DNA of 9,394 bases from Spirochaetaceae bacterium. Lineage in GTDB: Bacteria > Spirochaetota > Spirochaetia > Treponematales > Treponemataceae. Shown piece after piece: positions 5,909 through 9,394 of the stretch (positions are counted from its first letter, which is position 1; every line of letters begins with the position of its first letter). The stretch lies in NCBI GenBank assembly GCA_031271875.1, contig JAISVD010000214.1:1-9394 (forward strand), read 5' to 3'. The position numbers were made by a program, and so were the translations under genes. The notes beneath the pieces are model-generated. The model saw only the letters and a program-made list of their open reading frames with translations. It searched no databases and was not told where the DNA came from.

Positions 5909-6889
5909 ATGAAAACAGTTTTAACACAATTATCACGGAAATTGGTACGCCCCAGTGCAGTATATCTCGCGGGATTATGTATTCTGGTACTGTTTACCGC
6001 ATCCTGTAACGGAGGCGGGAGCGATAAGGGCGGCGCCCAGGCGAAACTTCCCGCCGACGGGGATACGGTGGAAACGAATTTTGCGGTCAATACACTCAAA
6101 GTGTCCGCAGGGAACCTTGATGACTATCTGGAATTCGGCGGCGATGTGGTCGCTTCATCAAGCGTCGATATTGTTCCTGATACATCGGGGAAACTTGCAG
6201 TCCTGCATGTTGCGGTAGGGGACACCGTAAGAAGGAACCAGCTCGTTGCGGAGGTTGACCCCTCGCGGCCCGGAATGACCTACAGTCTCTCTCCGGTACG
6301 GGCTCCCATAGCGGGAACCATTACATCACTGCCTGTGGCAATCGGGAGCATGACAGCCCCCAGCTTGTCCATCGGAAAGGTAAGCAACACCAATGACCTT
6401 GAAATAGCTTTAAGCGTAGCGGAGCGGTTTGTTTCGCGGATACGGATGAACCAGCGGGCGGATATCCGCTTTGACGCCTATCCGGAAGAGATATTTAAAG
6501 CAAAGGTCACCAAGATCAGCCCTGTCCTCGATACAACCACACGGACTATGGCGGTTACACTCAAACTGGATCCTCCCGACAGCAGGATCCGCGCCGGTAT
6601 GTTCGCGCGGATCAAGCTCATTACCGAACAGCGGGAAAATGTCATTGTTATCCCCTGGAGCGCGTTTGTCACCAGACTGGGTGAAAACTATGTATTTCTT
6701 GCGAAAACGGTTCCGGGAACATCCTCCCCGGCGGAAGCGCGCCGGCAGCAGGTATCCGTGGGACTCCGGGTTGATAACAGGGTTGAAATTATTTCCGGCA
6801 TATCCCCCGGAGATATCGTTGTCGTAAAAGGACAGAGCCTGCTTGAAGACGGTTCCAAGCTTAACATAATCTCGCAGGAGGAGAAATGA
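5909..6889 (+). CDS. RND efflux periplasmic adaptor lipoprotein, hairpin-less (BesA-like)
   Basis: The 326-residue membrane-fusion protein links the inner-membrane pump to the outer-membrane channel. It begins with a lipoprotein signal (hydrophobic 16-30, then FTAS-C with Cys33 followed by NGGG); Thr at -3 is relaxed but tolerable for a spirochaete lipobox. Next comes a split lipoyl-like barrel-sandwich domain (about 84-116 and 124-158; VAVGDTVRRNQLVAEVD and RAPIAGTI), a beta-barrel (about 160-238; ending RAGMFARIKL) and a membrane-proximal domain (about 243-322; VIVIPWSAF and GISPGDIVVVKG). The two barrel-sandwich halves are joined by only about 10 residues (117-126) where typical adaptors have a long alpha-helical hairpin. 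Borrelia BesA is known to lack this hairpin too. The gene lies 33 bases after the TolC-like stop and overlaps the pump gene by 4 bases. Confidence 0.92.
   Translation: MKTVLTQLSRKLVRPSAVYLAGLCILVLFTASCNGGGSDKGGAQAKLPADGDTVETNFAVNTLKVSAGNLDDYLEFGGDVVASSSVDIVPDTSGKLAVLHVAVGDTVRRNQLVAEVDPSRPGMTYSLSPVRAPIAGTITSLPVAIGSMTAPSLSIGKVSNTNDLEIALSVAERFVSRIRMNQRADIRFDAYPEEIFKAKVTKISPVLDTTTRTMAVTLKLDPPDSRIRAGMFARIKLITEQRENVIVIPWSAFVTRLGENYVFLAKTVPGTSSPAEARRQQVSVGLRVDNRVEIISGISPGDIVVVKGQSLLEDGSKLNIISQEEK
6710..6745. repeat. Two short palindromes inside the adaptor gene
   Basis: GTTCC-G-GGAAC (6710-6720) is followed by CCGGCG-gaagcg-CGCCGG (6728-6745). They encode a Pro/Ser/Ala-rich loop (about residues 268-279) in the membrane-proximal domain. 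The pattern of paired hairpins in a variable loop resembles 2727-2781, but the arms are short and chance is possible. Confidence 0.25.
6876..6888 (+). promoter_or_regulatory. Ribosome binding site and coupled start of the RND gene
   Basis: AGGAGG (6876-6881) precedes the ATG at 6886 by 4 bases. The ATGA at 6886-6889 holds both the pump start and the adaptor stop, a classic translational-coupling junction. Confidence 0.8.
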
Positions 6890-9394
6890 ATCTCTCGAAA
6901 CTTGCGGTATCAAAACCGACAACAATAGTTCTCATCTTTATAATACTCACGGCCCTCGGTATCTATTCGACGCTGAGTTTGCCGATAGACCTCTTTCCGG
7001 AAATGGATCTTCCCTATATAGCTGTGATAACGACCTATGAAAACGCAGGCCCCGAGGAGGTTGAGCGCAGTATCACCCGGCCTATTGAAAGCGCTGTATC
7101 AAGTGTCACCGGAATTGACAACCTCTTTTCGACGTCATCTCAGGGTACCAGCTTTGTCGGGCTTGAGCTGTTATTCGGGACAAATCTGGACAGCGCGGCA
7201 AACGAGATGCGGGATCGGATCGATATGATAAAAGGGTTTCTGCCTGAAGGTATAGATCCTCCGATGATCCTGAAAATGGATCCCGCCATGATTCCTATCA
7301 TGAATCTTTCGGTAACCGGAAGCCGCACTCCCGAGGAGCTCCGGCAGATAACCGAAGATATCATCCAGCCTAAGATTGAACAGATAGACGGAGTCGCATC
7401 GGTGGGTATTTCCGGGGGACGTGAAAAAGCGATATTGATAGATATTTCCCGGGACAGGCTGGAAGCCTATTCCCTCACGGTCACCCAGATAGCGCAGATG
7501 ATCGGAGCCCAGAACATTCAGGCTGCAGGAGGCATCATCTCCGAAGGGGATCTGAATTATACCATCAGTACTTCCGGAGAATTTACTTCTGTGGAGGACA
7601 TAAAAAACTCGGTCATCTCCTACAAAGTGCAGGGCCCCGAAGCTCTGGGGCAAGCCCCTTCGGTAAAAAGCATCAAACTCAGGGACATTGCCGATGTATA
7701 TGAAGGATACAAAAAGGAATCCAGTCTCGCCTACCTGAACGGGATTCCCGGAGTCATGCTGAGCATCCAGAAACAGAGCGGCAAGAACTCGGTTGCCACC
7801 GCAGACGCAGTAACAGAACGGCTTGCGGAGATTGAGAAGGATCTGCCCAAGGATATTCAGATTATTGAAATTTCCAATACCACCAACATTATCAAGGATT
7901 CCATAAGTAATGTTACCAGTTCCGCCGTGCAGGGAGCCATTCTGGCTATTATCGTTCTGTTTATATTTCTCAGGAGCCTCAAAAGTACTCTGATCATCGG
8001 CATTACCATACCGATATCACTGATTATTACTCTGGGGGTTATGTATTTTACCGGATTTACACTGAACATAATGACCCTTGCAGGACTTGCCCTGGGGGTC
8101 GGTATGCTTGTGGATAACTCCATCGTTATTCTGGAAAACATATACAGTTACCGGGAACGGGGAACAAAAGCGGCGGTTGCCGCTGTTCTGGGTTCTCAGG
8201 AGATGCTGATGGCTATTACCGCCAGTACCCTGACTACTATCTGTGTTTTTCTCCCGCTGATCATGTATAAGCAGAAACTCGGCATAATGGGGCAGTTGTT
8301 TGAGGGACTGACATTCACCGTTGTATTCTCCCTTCTGTGCAGCCTTATCGTAGCCATAATCCTCGTGCCGGTATTGGCCTCAAAATACTTCAAGTTGGAA
8401 AGCCTTCAGAACAGAAACTATAAGGGTATTCTCGGATGGATCGACCGGGGTATGGCCCGCTTTTTCGATAGGCTTGATACCGCCTACGGCAACGCTGTAC
8501 GCTGGGTATTGTACCACAAATTCCTGTTTCTGTTTGTACTTATAGTAATGTTTGGCGCAAGTATCTTTATGGCTTTCAAAATCGGGTTTGTAAACATGCC
8601 TACTCAGGAATCGGATACGGTGGCTATTGACGTGACCATGCCCCAGGGAACCCGGCTGGAGGTAACGGAGGAGGTTCTGCACCGCCTTGAAGCGATCGCC
8701 CGCAATGAGATTGATGGATTCGAGCGGATGGCCATTTCTGTGGGTTCTGCGGGCGCTTTTGATTCGATATTCGGCAGTTCCACAAATACAGGAAGACTCG
8801 AGATAGCGCTTCCGGATTTTAAAAACCGAAGAGATACCGATGAGGTGGTAAAAACAAAAATGCGCCGCCATTTTGAGGATTTTCCCGGAGCGTCTTTTGC
8901 CTTTGCTTCCTCCGTCATGGGCGGTGTCGGCGGAAGCAGTGGTATTGATGTTATTATAAAGAGCGAAGATCTCAATCTGGCCCGCAGTACTGCCGAAGCG
9001 GTAAAAGCGGCGCTTGAGAAACAGGCGGCGGAGTATGTCACCGAACCCCAGATGGATCTGACCGACGGTCTGCCCCAGGTCAATATCGTCATCGACCGGG
9101 AGCGGCTGTATAATCTGGGATTGAATATCTATTCGGTAAGTAACGAAATTAAGGCAAATATCAACGGTCAACTCGCAGGCCGGTATCGCGATGGAGGCAA
9201 CGAGATCGATATCGTGGTCAGCCTGGATGAATCGGACCGGGAAAAACTGAATGATCTGGAACAGATATTTGTTACCAACTCCAGCGGGAGCAGAATTCCG
9301 CTGTCCAGTTTCGCAGCGTACCAGGAAGGAACCTCCCCGGTTTCTATCAATCGGGAAAATCAGGCGAGAACCGTTCATGTTACCGCTGCAACTC
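6886..9394 (+). CDS. RND efflux pump permease (3' partial)
   Basis: 836 codons are present and the frame is open at the right edge; RND pumps are usually about 1,020-1,050 residues, so roughly 200 are missing. It is the proton-driven inner-membrane component of the tripartite pump (BesB-like in position). Visible are TM1 (about 12-30), the first porter region (PEEVERSITRPIESAVSSV, IDGVASVGISGG), TM2-TM6 (about 349-500), TM7 (about 546-566) and most of the second porter region (TMPQGTRLEVTEEVLHRLE). The TM4 motif GVGMLVDNSIVILEN carries Asp410-Asn411 where AcrB has two Asp; one acidic relay residue remains, a variant seen in other RND branches. Residues about 250-261 are an apparent loop extension encoded by palindromic DNA (7637-7663). 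The ATG overlaps the adaptor stop. Substrate unknown; drugs, bile-like amphiphiles or lipids are possible. Confidence 0.94.
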   Translation, partial: MNLSKLAVSKPTTIVLIFIILTALGIYSTLSLPIDLFPEMDLPYIAVITTYENAGPEEVERSITRPIESAVSSVTGIDNLFSTSSQGTSFVGLELLFGTNLDSAANEMRDRIDMIKGFLPEGIDPPMILKMDPAMIPIMNLSVTGSRTPEELRQITEDIIQPKIEQIDGVASVGISGGREKAILIDISRDRLEAYSLTVTQIAQMIGAQNIQAAGGIISEGDLNYTISTSGEFTSVEDIKNSVISYKVQGPEALGQAPSVKSIKLRDIADVYEGYKKESSLAYLNGIPGVMLSIQKQSGKNSVATADAVTERLAEIEKDLPKDIQIIEISNTTNIIKDSISNVTSSAVQGAILAIIVLFIFLRSLKSTLIIGITIPISLIITLGVMYFTGFTLNIMTLAGLALGVGMLVDNSIVILENIYSYRERGTKAAVAAVLGSQEMLMAITASTLTTICVFLPLIMYKQKLGIMGQLFEGLTFTVVFSLLCSLIVAIILVPVLASKYFKLESLQNRNYKGILGWIDRGMARFFDRLDTAYGNAVRWVLYHKFLFLFVLIVMFGASIFMAFKIGFVNMPTQESDTVAIDVTMPQGTRLEVTEEVLHRLEAIARNEIDGFERMAISVGSAGAFDSIFGSSTNTGRLEIALPDFKNRRDTDEVVKTKMRRHFEDFPGASFAFASSVMGGVGGSSGIDVIIKSEDLNLARSTAEAVKAALEKQAAEYVTEPQMDLTDGLPQVNIVIDRERLYNLGLNIYSVSNEIKANINGQLAGRYRDGGNEIDIVVSLDESDREKLNDLEQIFVTNSSGSRIPLSSFAAYQEGTSPVSINRENQARTVHVTAAT
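7637..7663. repeat. Nested palindrome inside the RND gene
   Basis: CCGAAG (7637-7642) pairs with CTTCGG (7658-7663), and internally GGGG (7647-7650) pairs with CCCC (7655-7658), so the two stems compete at one base. The encoded residues (about 250-261, PEALGQAPSV) interrupt the segment before SIKLRDIADV, which is normally short in RND pumps. The outer arms share CCGAAG/CTTCGG with the hairpin at 2752-2781. Confidence 0.3.

Noticed and set aside
8380..9378. Long open frame (332 codons) on the - strand
   Set aside because: It lies wholly antisense to the clearly conserved RND pump, has no recognisable domain, and its composition follows from the codon use of the pump gene.
1..9394. CRISPR arrays, tRNA or rRNA genes, insertion sequences, integrases
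   Set aside because: No regularly spaced direct repeats, no cloverleaf or ribosomal RNA-like stretches, and no transposase or recombinase motifs were found on either strand.

Overview
The window holds six protein-coding genes, all on the + strand; the first and last run off the edges. The best guess for the source is a spirochaete (Spirochaetota, a free-living Spirochaeta/Sediminispirochaeta/Treponema-like lineage). This rests on three points: the gene order outer-membrane channel, adaptor, RND pump matches the Borrelia besC-besA-besB locus; the adaptor lacks the usual alpha-helical hairpin, as BesA does; and its lipobox is relaxed. The assignment is inference from protein character only.

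Region 1 (3-2357) encodes the C-terminal 785 residues of a membrane-bound c-di-GMP turnover protein: the end of a Cache-type sensor, a transmembrane helix, HAMP, PAS, GGDEF (variant SGDEF) and an EAL domain with all key residues. Twenty bases later (2378-2899) comes a small cysteine-rich protein of the C_GCAxxG_C_C family, a putative redox protein often found near transporter genes. Its variable linker is encoded by two adjacent DNA hairpins.

Region 2 (2900-3080) is a 181-base regulatory gap. It holds two candidate promoters, a 16-bp all-A/T palindrome, several operator-like palindromes, and a perfect 12-bp inverted repeat whose arms lie about 95 bases apart on either side of the promoters.

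Region 3 (3081-9394) is a tightly packed efflux operon: a tandem TetR-TetR regulator, a TolC-like outer-membrane factor, a lipoprotein adaptor and an RND pump cut off at the right edge. The regulator/channel and adaptor/pump pairs overlap by 4 bases (TTGA and ATGA), pointing to translational coupling. The pump should take up substrate from the inner membrane or periplasm, the adaptor should couple it to the channel, and the regulator, encoded first, probably controls the whole unit including itself. The most distinctive features are the two complete DNA-binding domains in one regulator, the hairpin-less adaptor, the symmetric regulatory gap, and palindrome-rich stretches inside variable loops of several genes. 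No tRNA, rRNA, CRISPR, transposase or integrase was seen, and no convincing gene lies on the - strand.
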